Shown: positions 31,545 through 39,803 of the stretch, piece after piece | Numbering within the stretch: position 1 is the first letter of the stretch | How the letters are laid out: the number at the start of each line of letters is the position of its first letter | NCBI GenBank assembly: GCA_964641155.1 | Contig: CAZXJO010000002.1 | Location: 186,001 to 250,000 of the forward strand | Reading direction: 5' to 3' | Origin: DTCV01 sp964641155 | GTDB taxonomy: Archaea > Thermoproteota > Thermoprotei_A > Sulfolobales > NBVN01 | Length of the DNA stretch: 64,000 bases | The notes under the pieces: generated by a model | What the model was told of the DNA's origin: nothing | The model's database searches: none | The model's input: the letters and a program-made list of their open reading frames with translations, nothing else | Program-made: the position numbers and the translations under genes

Positions 31545-32776
31545 CGCCTCACCCCCACGTACTCTATAGTTGAGGGCTTCTTACCGCCTTTCACTACCTC
31601 AAGTATGTCATCACATATGCGCCTAACCGTATGCGGTTCCAAATCCCTCCCTCCTATGCTGTAGATGTAATTAATAATTGTTGGCCTCATGTCCAGGTCG
31701 TAGAAGGCGTTTCTAATCTCGTTGAAGAGGGGAGCTCCGTAAGCGCCTGGGGACGTGGCTCTGTCCATAACGCCTATAACCTTAACATTGCTCAAAGCCT
31801 TAACTATTTCCTCGTAGGGGAAAGGCCTGAACGTCCTCAACCTAAGAACGCCGACTTTAATCCCTTTCTTCCTCAGATCCCTCACCACATGCTTAACAGT
31901 GCCTGCGGCCGAACCCATGACGACCAGAACTGCGTCAGCTTCCTCTACACCGTAAGTAGTTATTAACCCATCGCCGTACCTCCTACCACTTATCTTGTAG
32001 TATTCATCGTGTACTTCCTTTATGACCGACTTAGCCTTCTCCATAGCCTCTATTAACATCATCTTGAATTCGTAGTAGTAGTCGGAGAGAGCTATTATCC
32101 CTAATGAAATGGGTGTCACTCCGTCCAATACTGCAGGGACATCCATGTCTAAGTACTCCAGTTTAACGGTGGCCGGCTTCCTAAACCCTACGAAGTCACT
32201 GACTACTGTATCAGGTAAGGTTTCAACCTTCTCTATTGTGTGACTTATATGGAAGCCGTCAAGGTTCACCATGACTGGGAGCTGTACGTTGTTATGCTCA
32301 GCTATCCTATATGCCTGTATTATTGTGTCGTAGACTTCCTGAGAGCTCTCTACGTAGAACTGGATCCAACCTGAGTCCCTGGTACCGATTGAATCGCTGT
32401 GGTCGCAGTGGATGTTCACAGGGGCCGAGAGGGCCCTATTAACAACGGCCATCACCACAGGGAGTCTAAGACCTGAAGTCACGTAAAGTAGTTCCCACAT
32501 CAGGGCCAGCCCCTGAGATGATGTGGCGGTGAAGGTCCTGGCACCTCCTGCGGCGGCACCCATACATACGCTGAGAGCTGAGTGTTCAGATTCAGCGTTC
32601 ACGTATTCCGCATGTATTTCACCGTTAGCTACGTACTCCGATAGTCTCTCAACAATAATTGTCTGCGGGGTTATGGGGTAAGCTGATATGACGTCCACGT
32701 TGCTTTGTTTCACGGCTAGGGCGGCCGCCTCATCCCCGTTCAAAGCCCTAACAACGGTTAAAGAGGCCGACATCAA
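31541..32776 (-). CDS. porA: Pyruvate/2-oxoacid:ferredoxin oxidoreductase alpha subunit
   Basis: A 411-residue alpha subunit. It opens with RALNGDEAAALAVKQSNVDV and AYPITPQTIIVERLSEYVANG, then HSALSVCMGAAAGGARTFTATS and GLALMWELLYVTSGLRLP, the standard pyrimidine-binding-domain motifs. A second domain with DAVLVVMGSAAGTVKHVV follows, near residue 265. It pairs with PorB to bind TPP and decarboxylate the 2-oxoacid to acyl-CoA while reducing ferredoxin. TTG 32776 or ATG 32773 may start translation; the ATG shares its A with the porD stop, indicating coupling. Confidence 0.92.
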   Translation of the reverse strand: MMSASLTVVRALNGDEAAALAVKQSNVDVISAYPITPQTIIVERLSEYVANGEIHAEYVNAESEHSALSVCMGAAAGGARTFTATSSQGLALMWELLYVTSGLRLPVVMAVVNRALSAPVNIHCDHSDSIGTRDSGWIQFYVESSQEVYDTIIQAYRIAEHNNVQLPVMVNLDGFHISHTIEKVETLPDTVVSDFVGFRKPATVKLEYLDMDVPAVLDGVTPISLGIIALSDYYYEFKMMLIEAMEKAKSVIKEVHDEYYKISGRRYGDGLITTYGVEEADAVLVVMGSAAGTVKHVVRDLRKKGIKVGVLRLRTFRPFPYEEIVKALSNVKVIGVMDRATSPGAYGAPLFNEIRNAFYDLDMRPTIINYIYSIGGRDLEPHTVRRICDDILEVVKGGKKPSTIEYVGVRR

Positions 32777-33060
32777 GCCATCCCCTCAGGAACCATCTCT
32801 ATGGCTTTGGCCGGGCACTCACGGTAGCATATCCCGCATCCTTTGCAGTAGTCGTAGTCGATGCTTACGGAGCTCCCATCCCACCTAATGCTAGGTTCGG
32901 GGCAGTAAACCCAACATATGAGGCATTTAACGCATTTGCTCTGATTTATCACGGGCCTGATAACCCTCCACGAACCGGTCTTAACCTCGGTGGACAGTTT
33001 TACGGCGGCCGGTACGATCGGTAGTTTCTTGATGTAACTAATGCTCGACATGGCACACAC
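32773..33060 (-). CDS. porD: Pyruvate:ferredoxin oxidoreductase delta subunit (2x[4Fe-4S] ferredoxin)
   Basis: A 95-residue ferredoxin-like subunit with two complete C-x2-C-x2-C-x3-C motifs: CVKCLICWVYCPEP near residue 43-56 and CKGCGICYRECPAKAIEM near 72-89. It transfers electrons from the PorB cluster to external ferredoxin. The listed GTG start overlaps porG by 23 bases; an ATG at 33051 (shorter by three residues) is also plausible. It lies between porG and porA in the typical archaeal order. Confidence 0.92.
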   Translation of the reverse strand: MCAMSSISYIKKLPIVPAAVKLSTEVKTGSWRVIRPVINQSKCVKCLICWVYCPEPSIRWDGSSVSIDYDYCKGCGICYRECPAKAIEMVPEGMA

Positions 33061-33604
33061 GCTCGTAGGAGATCTTTATGATCTCTATGTTTTTCTCGGA
33101 GGCTGATCCCTTGAATCTCTCCCTAATTACTTCCTCCACGACCTCAAGCCTGACTATCGGCAACACCCTAAGTAAAGCACCGAGTAATGAGGTATTGGTT
33201 ATAGGCCTCCCCAATATCCTCAGAGCTAACTCTGTTGCCGGGATAACGTAGACTTTATACTTGGTTAAATCTCTCCCCACCAAGTCGGATAACTTTCTAA
33301 CCCCGATATCAGAGCCGTAATTTAAGAGGAGTACACCGTCTTGCTTTAAGCCATGTATGAAGTCCTCAGCCCCTACCAGCGAACTGTCCAAGACGACCAC
33401 AACGTCCGGTTCGTAGATACCGGAGTGGACGTCTATCTCTTCATCTGAAATTCTGGTGAACGCGGTTACGGGTGCCCCCATCCTCTCAGGGCCGAAGGCG
33501 GGGAAGGACTGCGCGTATTTGCCTTCCCTAATAGCCGCCTCGGCCAATATGTTGCTAACGCTCCAAACGCCCTGACCTCCTCTTCCGTGCCACCTTATTT
33601 CAAT
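33038..33604 (-). CDS. porG: Pyruvate:ferredoxin oxidoreductase gamma subunit, apparent AUU start
   Basis: A gamma subunit of about 188 residues. From a TTG at 33547 the frame gives only 169 residues (starting AEAAIREGKY) and lacks the hallmark N-terminus. The same frame continues upstream as EIRWHGRGGQGVWSVSNIL, the conserved first strand and glycine loop of PorG, and is closed by a TAG directly before an ATT codon at 33602-33604. No ATG, GTG or TTG lies between. The simplest reading is translation from ATT, or a base error in an ATG. Further motifs are QSFPAFGPERMGAPVTAFTR and a terminal helical region. A TTTTAAAA TATA-like element is about 30-35 bases upstream. It is the first gene of the por operon. 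Confidence 0.85.
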   Translation of the reverse strand: MEIRWHGRGGQGVWSVSNILAEAAIREGKYAQSFPAFGPERMGAPVTAFTRISDEEIDVHSGIYEPDVVVVLDSSLVGAEDFIHGLKQDGVLLLNYGSDIGVRKLSDLVGRDLTKYKVYVIPATELALRILGRPITNTSLLGALLRVLPIVRLEVVEEVIRERFKGSASEKNIEIIKISYERVCHVEH

Positions 33605-33964
33605 CTATAATAACCACCGGTAATCATTTTATTTTAAAATTAATATTCTTTCATTAGCCTCGATGACTCATATAGGTGGTCTTTCACCTTACCCCCATGA
33701 TTAACCAACCTAACCAAATCGCTGCAGGTCTTTGCGTACCTTAACTCAAAGAGCAATTATTGGCCACTCATCCAACACTGCTCGATAAACGTGGTTCAGT
33801 CCCGAAACCGCACATCACGGGTCAGACAATCTAACCATCATCACTACTTAGACTAACTACTCAACAGATTTTAAGCGTATTGACTTACTATGAACCACTG
33901 ATCTCAGGGATTGATTAAAAACTATATAAGTCAGTAACCAATGTATTAACAACTGGTTAGGGGT
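33605..33964. other. Intergenic promoter region between porG and the aminotransferase
   Basis: A 360-base spacer between divergent genes. It holds a TTTTAAAA box (near 33630-33640, reading leftward) for porG and an ACTATATAAG box (33921-33930, reading rightward) for the aminotransferase. In the 280 bases between them I see no open frame, tRNA or convincing stem-loop. Confidence 0.5.
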
Positions 33965-35125
33965 ATGAGAGTTTTCACTGATAGGTTTATTCTAACGCCT
34001 GGACCCACGGAAATCCCTCATAGGGTTAGGGCAGCACTCCTCAGGGAGACAACGAACCCGGACCTAGACACGGAATTCCTCAACATCTATAACGAGACAA
34101 GGAATTACTTGAAGGAGTTAATAGGGGCAACCAACTCATCCCTCTACGTTATGTCTGGCGAGGCAATCCTCGGCCTGGAAGCAGCTATCGCCAATACCGT
34201 GAGGAGGGGTGATAAGGTAGTGGTTGTTTCAAATGGTGTGTTCGGCGAAGGGTTTGCGGACTTCGTTAAATCGTACGGCGGCTCCCCCGTATCTGTTGGC
34301 GAAGGTGATTGGAGGAGGAGTGTTGACTTGGCAGAGCTCGAAGGAGCCCTTCAAAGGAATAAGGATGCGGTTGCCGTAACCTTAGTTCACTGTGACACCC
34401 CTTCTGCATTACTTAACGACCTCCCGGAGATCGCTAGGGTCGTTAAGAGCTATGATATGTTATTGATCGTTGACGCAGTGTCAAGCATAGGTGGGGTACC
34501 AATAGACTTCGAACGTGTGGGGGTGGACATAATTATAGGGGGGTCCCAGAAAGCCTTGAACGCCCCGCCTGGACTCACCATAATGGCTATAAGTAGGAGG
34601 GCCTGGGAACGCATTGACGAGGTCAAATACTCTGGGTACTACTTAAACCTTAGGCTGTGGAGGGATATGTTAGACAGTAACGGCGTTTTCCCGCACACGA
34701 TGAGTGATGTTTTAATATACGCCCTCAACGAGTCTTTGAAGGCGATTTTCGAGGAGGGTTTGGAGAACGTTTTCAGGAGGCATGAATTGGTGAGGAGGGC
34801 GTCGTGGAGGGCTCTAGGGGTTATGGGTTTGGAACCATATCCGGCGGACTTAAAATACTCATCACCTACGGTCACAGCGTTCTGCGTGCCTAAGGGCATA
34901 GACGAGAGGGCTTTGAGGGATAGGTTGTGGATGAAGTACGGGGTAATGATTGCTGGTAGTTGGGGGCTGCTCCAGGGTAAGGTTCTCAGGATAGGTCATA
35001 TGGGTGTTCAAGCATCTAGAACCCACTTACTCATAGCATACACAGCCCTAGGGAAAGCGCTGAACGAGTTGGGCTACAGAGTAAGTGTTGATGAGGTAGT
35101 TGGGTCTTTGGAGGAGTTTTTCTGA
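33965..35125 (+). CDS. Class V aminotransferase, alanine-glyoxylate/serine-pyruvate type
   Basis: A 386-residue PLP enzyme of fold type I. The N-terminal LTPGPTEIPHRV is the class V AGT/SPT signature. YVMSGEAILGLEAAI binds cofactor phosphate, VDAVSSIGGVPIDF carries the PLP-contacting aspartate, and the Schiff-base lysine is in GGSQKALNAPPGL near residue 198. C-terminal GVMIAGSWGLLQGKVLRIGHMG completes the pattern. It would move amino groups between alanine, serine or a related donor and glyoxylate or pyruvate. The ATG follows AGGGGT. A TATA-like box is about 40 bases upstream. Confidence 0.88.
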   Translation: MRVFTDRFILTPGPTEIPHRVRAALLRETTNPDLDTEFLNIYNETRNYLKELIGATNSSLYVMSGEAILGLEAAIANTVRRGDKVVVVSNGVFGEGFADFVKSYGGSPVSVGEGDWRRSVDLAELEGALQRNKDAVAVTLVHCDTPSALLNDLPEIARVVKSYDMLLIVDAVSSIGGVPIDFERVGVDIIIGGSQKALNAPPGLTIMAISRRAWERIDEVKYSGYYLNLRLWRDMLDSNGVFPHTMSDVLIYALNESLKAIFEEGLENVFRRHELVRRASWRALGVMGLEPYPADLKYSSPTVTAFCVPKGIDERALRDRLWMKYGVMIAGSWGLLQGKVLRIGHMGVQASRTHLLIAYTALGKALNELGYRVSVDEVVGSLEEFF

Positions 35126-35144
35126 TGTCCTCAACTTGAGTGAC

Positions 35145-35480
35145 TCATTCCTCCTTCTCCAATATGACAGCCGTCCCGTAAGCCACAGTTTCAGCTGCGC
35201 CGCTCATGATGTTTGATGAGGTCAGCCTCACACCTATTACTGCGTTAGCACCTAATCGCTTAGCCTTCTCAACCATCCTCCTAATTGCCTCATCCCTTGA
35301 CTGGGCTAGGAGTTCAGTGTACTCCACTATCTCACCACCTGCTATGTTTCTTAGAAATGCTGTGAAGTCCCTGCCGATGTTCCTGGCCTTAACTATGCTA
35401 CCGCTCACAATCCCCAATACATTCTTAACCCTATAACCTGGGACATATTCAAGCGTCGTGACAAGTATTTCCTCAGCCAT
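35145..35480 (-). CDS. YbjQ/UPF0145-family protein
   Basis: A 111-residue protein matching the YbjQ/UPF0145 family of small pentameric proteins. Key segments are ILVTTLEYVPGYRVKNVLGI at the N-terminus, VKARNIGRDF, AIRRMVEKAKRLGANAVIGVRL and a final VAYGTAVIL strand. The family is often called heavy-metal-binding, but biochemical proof is thin. Start is ATG. The gene converges on the aminotransferase and is followed upstream by the YhfC-like membrane-protein gene on the same strand. Confidence 0.88.
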   Translation of the reverse strand: MAEEILVTTLEYVPGYRVKNVLGIVSGSIVKARNIGRDFTAFLRNIAGGEIVEYTELLAQSRDEAIRRMVEKAKRLGANAVIGVRLTSSNIMSGAAETVAYGTAVILEKEE

Positions 35481-35503
35481 AGGTTGTTTCTACCGCTGAG
35501 TTA

Positions 35504-36148
35504 TTATTTTGATTCCTTAAATCCCTTTGACTTCATGATCGAGAAAGCGATGGGTAGGAAGACAGCCAACGACATCGAAGCAATTAGCGCTTCAACAGCC
35601 CAAACATCCTTCAACGCCTTTAACGAGGTCACAGCAGCAACGTTTACTAAGGTATGCAGGGTTATCGCAGCTGCGAGGAGCCGTAAGTCCCTCACATCCC
35701 TACTGATCAGTAGGGATAGGGATACGTGAATTAACGTGGCGCTGTTCCTCTCAACGGCGCCTGGCATGAGGTACAGCCAACTGTAGCCGGTTAGGGAGGA
35801 TGTGAGGGAGACAGGTATTACGTACAGGATTAAAGCTTCCGTTAACCCCCATCCAAGCCCCAACGATAGGGCCCCCCTAACCCGTGAGTCCTTTATAAAA
35901 CCTATCCTGAGCAGTAGGAGTCTGAAGGACTCTTCGAAAACGCCTGCCAGGAAGGACGCCACGTAGACATAGAGGGGACCTGCCTGCATCAGCATGAGCA
36001 GGAGGGGCTGCCTGAGCAATAACGCTACAATCCACCCACCACCACCTAAGAGAGCTGCAAGCCATAGTTTAAGGTCCTTCCTAGAAGTTAATGCTAGAGC
36101 AGTTAATGTAGGGGTTATTGAGGCTAAGACCGGGATTATCACATCCAT
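35504..36148 (-). CDS. YhfC-like putative intramembrane metalloprotease
   Basis: A 214-residue membrane protein with six or seven hydrophobic helices. The pattern FLAGVFEESFRLLLLRIGF (EExxR) near residue 68-86, GLGWGLTEALILY near 97, ERNSATLIHVSLSLLISR near 133 and ITLHTLVNVAAV near 161 places glutamates and histidines in helices as in the YhfC/CPBP-type membrane protease families. Whether it is a protease here is not shown. The gene is divergent from 36201, separated by 52 bases that include a TTTTAAAATAAT box. Confidence 0.65.
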   Translation of the reverse strand: MDVIIPVLASITPTLTALALTSRKDLKLWLAALLGGGGWIVALLLRQPLLLMLMQAGPLYVYVASFLAGVFEESFRLLLLRIGFIKDSRVRGALSLGLGWGLTEALILYVIPVSLTSSLTGYSWLYLMPGAVERNSATLIHVSLSLLISRDVRDLRLLAAAITLHTLVNVAAVTSLKALKDVWAVEALIASMSLAVFLPIAFSIMKSKGFKESK

Positions 36149-36200
36149 CCAAGCACCTGAGAATCACTACTAACATACTTTTAAAATAATTGAACGGAGT

Positions 36201-36761
36201 GTGAGTTGGAAGATTGCCGTGGGTGAGTATAGTAGGTACGCGTTACGCGGAGTTGTTGCGGGCATTATGACAGGTGTTGTTGTATCCGTTATTTTCGTTA
36301 TAACGTTCCCCACAGTTGAAGGGCTTGTTGACTCACTGCTGAGGCATCAGCTCTCAAAGCAGTTACCGCCTGATAAAGTTGATGAGGTGTTAAATAACGT
36401 TAAGGGGGTCCTGGGCACCGTCTTCGCGATAGCGCCGCTAGCTCAGATAATTCAATACGCGTTCATCGGGTCGATTTTCGGGGCCCTTCAGTGCTACTAC
36501 AGGACTAAGCTTGGTTTAAGTGAGGTTGTGTCTGCGATTGCTTCAGGTGTTACCTACACGCTGGCGCTATGTGTGCTACCCTTAATGGTTAGTGCGTTAG
36601 TACTTCAAGGCATCTTCGAGGTTTTAATGACAGGTAATGAGTACTTCTTATACGGGTTGAGCCTGACCCAAGGCATGTTGTTCACGGCTTTCTTGGTTTT
36701 GGTAAGTGTGAGGGGAGGGCCCTTCAGGAAGTTCATCGAGGCCGCACCTAGGCAGACCTGA
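36201..36761 (+). CDS. Hypothetical membrane protein
   Basis: A 186-residue protein of unknown family. There are hydrophobic helices near residues 15-38, 72-98, 105-135 and 150-168; between the first two lies a soluble stretch with charged helices (LSKQLPPDKVDEVLNNVKGV). The GTG start has CGGAGTG upstream and lies about 15 bases after an A/T-rich promoter-like stretch shared with the divergent gene. The helices are glycine-rich and the second half carries a conserved-looking ASGVTYTLALCVLPL. No function can be assigned. Confidence 0.65.
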   Translation: MSWKIAVGEYSRYALRGVVAGIMTGVVVSVIFVITFPTVEGLVDSLLRHQLSKQLPPDKVDEVLNNVKGVLGTVFAIAPLAQIIQYAFIGSIFGALQCYYRTKLGLSEVVSAIASGVTYTLALCVLPLMVSALVLQGIFEVLMTGNEYFLYGLSLTQGMLFTAFLVLVSVRGGPFRKFIEAAPRQT

Positions 36762-36813
36762 CCCGGTGAGGTCGTAGTCGTATAATGCTTATTATCCTGA
36801 GGGCCTATTAACG

Positions 36814-37920
36814 TTGGGCGATAGGATGAGGAGTGTGATGTTTTTAGGGATTGGCAGGGTTGGCCTCAAAACATTACAGCTATTTAAAGAGCTCATCAGT
36901 GACTCATACATTTACGCACTGGATAAGGACCCATCTCTTAAGGAAGTCGTCAGTCTTTTGGATGGTGTTGAATTCCACGTTTACAGCGATGAAGTGTTTG
37001 AGGACGTAGCACGTAAAGTCGACTTAGCGGTGACTGCCTTACCGGCATCGAATGCGTTCAGAATTGTGGGTAATCTCGTAAGGAAATGCGTTGACGTCGT
37101 TGACGTATCGTTCTTCCCTGAAGACCCTTACGAATTAAGGGGGTTAGTCGATGACTGCGGCTCCGTCTTCGTGCCTGACGCAGGGTTTGCTCCCGGATAC
37201 AGTAATTTAATAGTCGGTGACTTGGTAAGTAGGTTGAACGACGTCGAAAGCATCGACATAATGGTTGGAGGGATACCGGCGGAACCGATCCCGCCACTGG
37301 GTTACGTGGTGACGTGGAACCCTTCAGACCTCATCGAGGAGTATGTTAGACCAGCTAGAATTGTTGAAAGGGGACTCTTGAAGTACGTAGACCCCCTCGA
37401 ATCTGTAATCAAGTTAGATGTAGAGGGGGTCGGCGTACTGGAAGGTTTTATAAGTGATGGCCTGCGTACTTTGATTAACAACGTCAAAGTTAGGAATATG
37501 AGGGAAGTTACTCTAAGGTGGCCTGGCCACATAGGCGGCATGAAATTGCTAAGGGATTTAGGACTCATGAGTAAGGAACCTATCAGGGTTGGAGACGTCT
37601 ACGTGAGGCCTTCCGACGTGCTCGCCGAGCTTCTAGCGCTCAAACTATCTAAGAGGGTTGACGACATCGCTATAATAAACGTGGTTGCGACCTACGGAGG
37701 AGGTTCGAAGCGCTCGGAATTAGCGGTTCTTAGAGGGAGCCCTGAAAGCCCTGCCACACCAACGTTTACCGCGTTAACGCACGCCTACACTGCTAAACTT
37801 GCCTACGATGGCATACTACCTAAAGGGATACATCCTTTGGAGGACTTGAGCCAGTTTAAACGGCACTATGACGAATACTTGAGGTCTAAAGGTGTTATAT
37901 TGAGGTCTAAGGAAGGCTAA
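36814..37920 (+). CDS. Saccharopine dehydrogenase-like NAD(P)-dependent oxidoreductase
   Basis: A 368-residue Rossmann-fold enzyme. FLGIGRVGLKTLQLF near residue 10 is the dinucleotide loop, and VDLAVTALPASNAFRIV near 68 and VDVSFFPEDPYEL near 95 follow as in saccharopine dehydrogenase/lysine-6-dehydrogenase-like proteins. FVPDAGFAPGYSNLIVGDL near 118 matches the family's D-x-G-x-x-P-G motif. GGIPAEPIPPLGYVVTWNP and RWPGHIGGMKLL are further family segments. The substrate is probably an amino acid or imino acid. Start is TTG 36814; ATG 36826 is an alternative. Confidence 0.82.
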   Translation: MGDRMRSVMFLGIGRVGLKTLQLFKELISDSYIYALDKDPSLKEVVSLLDGVEFHVYSDEVFEDVARKVDLAVTALPASNAFRIVGNLVRKCVDVVDVSFFPEDPYELRGLVDDCGSVFVPDAGFAPGYSNLIVGDLVSRLNDVESIDIMVGGIPAEPIPPLGYVVTWNPSDLIEEYVRPARIVERGLLKYVDPLESVIKLDVEGVGVLEGFISDGLRTLINNVKVRNMREVTLRWPGHIGGMKLLRDLGLMSKEPIRVGDVYVRPSDVLAELLALKLSKRVDDIAIINVVATYGGGSKRSELAVLRGSPESPATPTFTALTHAYTAKLAYDGILPKGIHPLEDLSQFKRHYDEYLRSKGVILRSKEG

Positions 37921-38044
37921 ACAGCTGCCACCTAACACGTTTGGAGATCTGTTCTACATTCCCCAACCAGGTTAGGACTACCGCGTTATCGCCCCCTGAT
38001 TCACCGCATCAACAGGTTTAAACCCCTGTTATTTAATCCTAGCA

Positions 38045-38350
38045 ATGCCGCGGTACTTCCTGCGTTCGGTATGTGATTACGTTCCCAATACCCAACGCGC
38101 TTCGCCCGGTAGATTAACGAGGTTCGGTTTTAAGACGTTGGAGAGGTTCTTTAAGAGCTACGGAGTTAAGATAACAGTAATAAACCACACAAGAAAAGAA
38201 CCCCGCGAAGAGCTTGTAGAGGATCTGTTCACGATAACCTCACACTTCGCCGGTAAGCTCTATGGGATGAGATCTCATAAATATGCGGAGGTGGTTAGGT
38301 TAAGGGGGTTCTTTGTTTATTATGTCTGCTTACACTTCATTTTTAGGTAG
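38045..38350 (+). pseudogene. Relic of an IS607-family serine recombinase (orfA)
   Basis: The 101-codon frame is not a complete protein. Its middle, GRLTRFGFKTLERFFKSYGV then ITVINHTRKEPREELVEDL and HFAGKLYGMRSHKYAEVV, matches the C-terminal half of the IS607 resolvase (D-R-L-x-R-F-G-F, E-E-L-V-E-D-L and L-Y-G-x-R-S motifs). The catalytic-serine N-terminus and MerR-like helix-turn-helix are missing and the expected Asp of DRL is Gly. The following residues (VYYVCLHFIFR) are unlike the family. No tnpB follows. A GGTTTAAACC palindrome inside an AACAGG/CCTGTT stem lies just upstream near 38010-38030. This is a decayed insertion. Confidence 0.75.
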
Positions 38351-38356
38351 GGGGTT

Positions 38357-39346
38357 ATGAGCGGATACGATGAGAGGGAGATCCTTCTAATCGCTGGTTA
38401 CGGTGGTCACTCCGGTTATGCGTTCGCCGTCATACACGAGTTGTTTAGGCTTGGTTTTAGGAGGAATTTAACACTTGTTGCTGAGGGGTATGAGTTCCTG
38501 GTTGAGAAGTTCGAACCGTATGGTGAGGTTGTCCTGCAAGTATTGCCCAGGAAACCGGCCGAACCGCTTTACAGAGGGTTGGGTAGGTGGGTTAAGGCGT
38601 TTTGGCAGGCAGTTCACATAGCCTCGAAGCATAAGATAGCCGCGGTGTTTGCTGGGGGTTCCAACTTCTCTATACCGGCTTCCGTGACGTCAAAAATGTT
38701 GAATAGGTCGAAGGTGTACACGATAGAAGCGATTGAGCACTTCACAACCCGATCGAGGGCTGTTAGGCTGCTTGAAATGATTGGTGGGACCGTGTTCCTC
38801 CATTGGGAAGAGCAGCTGGATATGTACCCTAAAGGTGTTGTTGTGGGGCCGGTCTATGAACCCCCTATCTATGATGTCAGAAATGAGGGCTACGTACTGG
38901 TGACTGCAGGCACTTTAGGGTATAAGGAGCTGTTCGACGTCATTGAGAGACTGGGGTTGGAGAAAGTCGTTTTACAGTCCGGGGACGTCGACCCGCAGCA
39001 ATATTTAAGTAGGAACCCTCAGTGGGTGGGTTTCAAGTACACCAGCGACATCCACAAATGGATCGCAGGTGCTGACCTCGTGATAACTCATCAAGGTGTT
39101 ACGGCATCCATAGCAAGGCTAGCTTACGGGAAACCGACAATCATTGTGTGGAACCCGCGAGTAACCTTAGGGGCAGATAGGCGAGACGTTAAAATCTACG
39201 CTGAAAAGCTTCAGGTACCCTTAGTTGAGGACGTCAGTTATGGTACGCTTAAAGAAGCGATTGACAGCGCTGAGCCTACGAATAAATCCTACCCCAACGG
39301 CAGTTATGAAATAGCTAAGACATTAATATCTCTGTTAACGAAGTGA
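38357..39346 (+). CDS. Fused Alg14/Alg13-like (GT28-type) glycosyltransferase
   Basis: A 329-residue GT-B glycosyltransferase. Residues 1-160 look like the Alg14/MurG N-terminal membrane-associated domain (LLIAGYGGHSGYAFAVI with the glycine-rich GGHxG loop; VFAGGSNFSIPASV). Residues 175-329 look like the Alg13/MurG C-terminal donor domain (VLVTAGTLGYKELFDVIERL, VITHQGVTASIARLAYGKP with the conserved H-x-G-x-x-S/T pattern). In eukaryotes Alg13/14 adds the second GlcNAc to the dolichol-linked glycan; an archaeal lipid-linked oligosaccharide or surface-glycan role is likely. The ATG follows a TAGGGGGTT sequence. Confidence 0.8.
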   Translation: MSGYDEREILLIAGYGGHSGYAFAVIHELFRLGFRRNLTLVAEGYEFLVEKFEPYGEVVLQVLPRKPAEPLYRGLGRWVKAFWQAVHIASKHKIAAVFAGGSNFSIPASVTSKMLNRSKVYTIEAIEHFTTRSRAVRLLEMIGGTVFLHWEEQLDMYPKGVVVGPVYEPPIYDVRNEGYVLVTAGTLGYKELFDVIERLGLEKVVLQSGDVDPQQYLSRNPQWVGFKYTSDIHKWIAGADLVITHQGVTASIARLAYGKPTIIVWNPRVTLGADRRDVKIYAEKLQVPLVEDVSYGTLKEAIDSAEPTNKSYPNGSYEIAKTLISLLTK

Positions 39347-39803
39347 AGGTAAGGGGGTAGATGTTAATGTAGAGAAGTACTCTAATGCCTGGTTCGCCCT
39401 TCGGTAACGATCTTAAGTGTTACTCGTCCAAGGACGGAAGGGTTGTGGATAAACACGTTCCCTTGCCTCGTACCGCGGGTCCTCGTAGGAAGATAAGTGT
39501 TTGACAACTAGGTAGTTCTCATGATAGGTTTACGAATTAGACATTCATTCTTTCGAGGCGACCTCCTACTGAAGACAGGTGGCCTAGGGTTAGGCTCGGT
39601 CTTAAGGGCTTCATTAGCTGATTGGGGAGGAAGTTGTCTCAATTCATGCCGTAATGTGTGAGATGGGGGTTATTCACAGCTCAGCGATTGGTGAGGTGAG
39701 GGGTGGAGAACGGGTAACATTTGATTAACAACGCAGTTCAATGACTGATTTATAACCGCAAACTTATAAGGGGGAGCTAAAAATTAACTGTGAGGTTGTT
39801 AAC
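39347..39803. other. 457-base intergenic region before the TRAP operon
   Basis: Unusually long for this compact window. The right end holds the TRAP promoter (ATTTATAACC near 39748 and CTTATAAG at 39763-39770) and a GAGGTTG before the ATG at 39804. In the remaining about 380 bases I find no frame above about 40 codons with a plausible start, no tRNA fold and no clear repeat. Confidence 0.5.
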
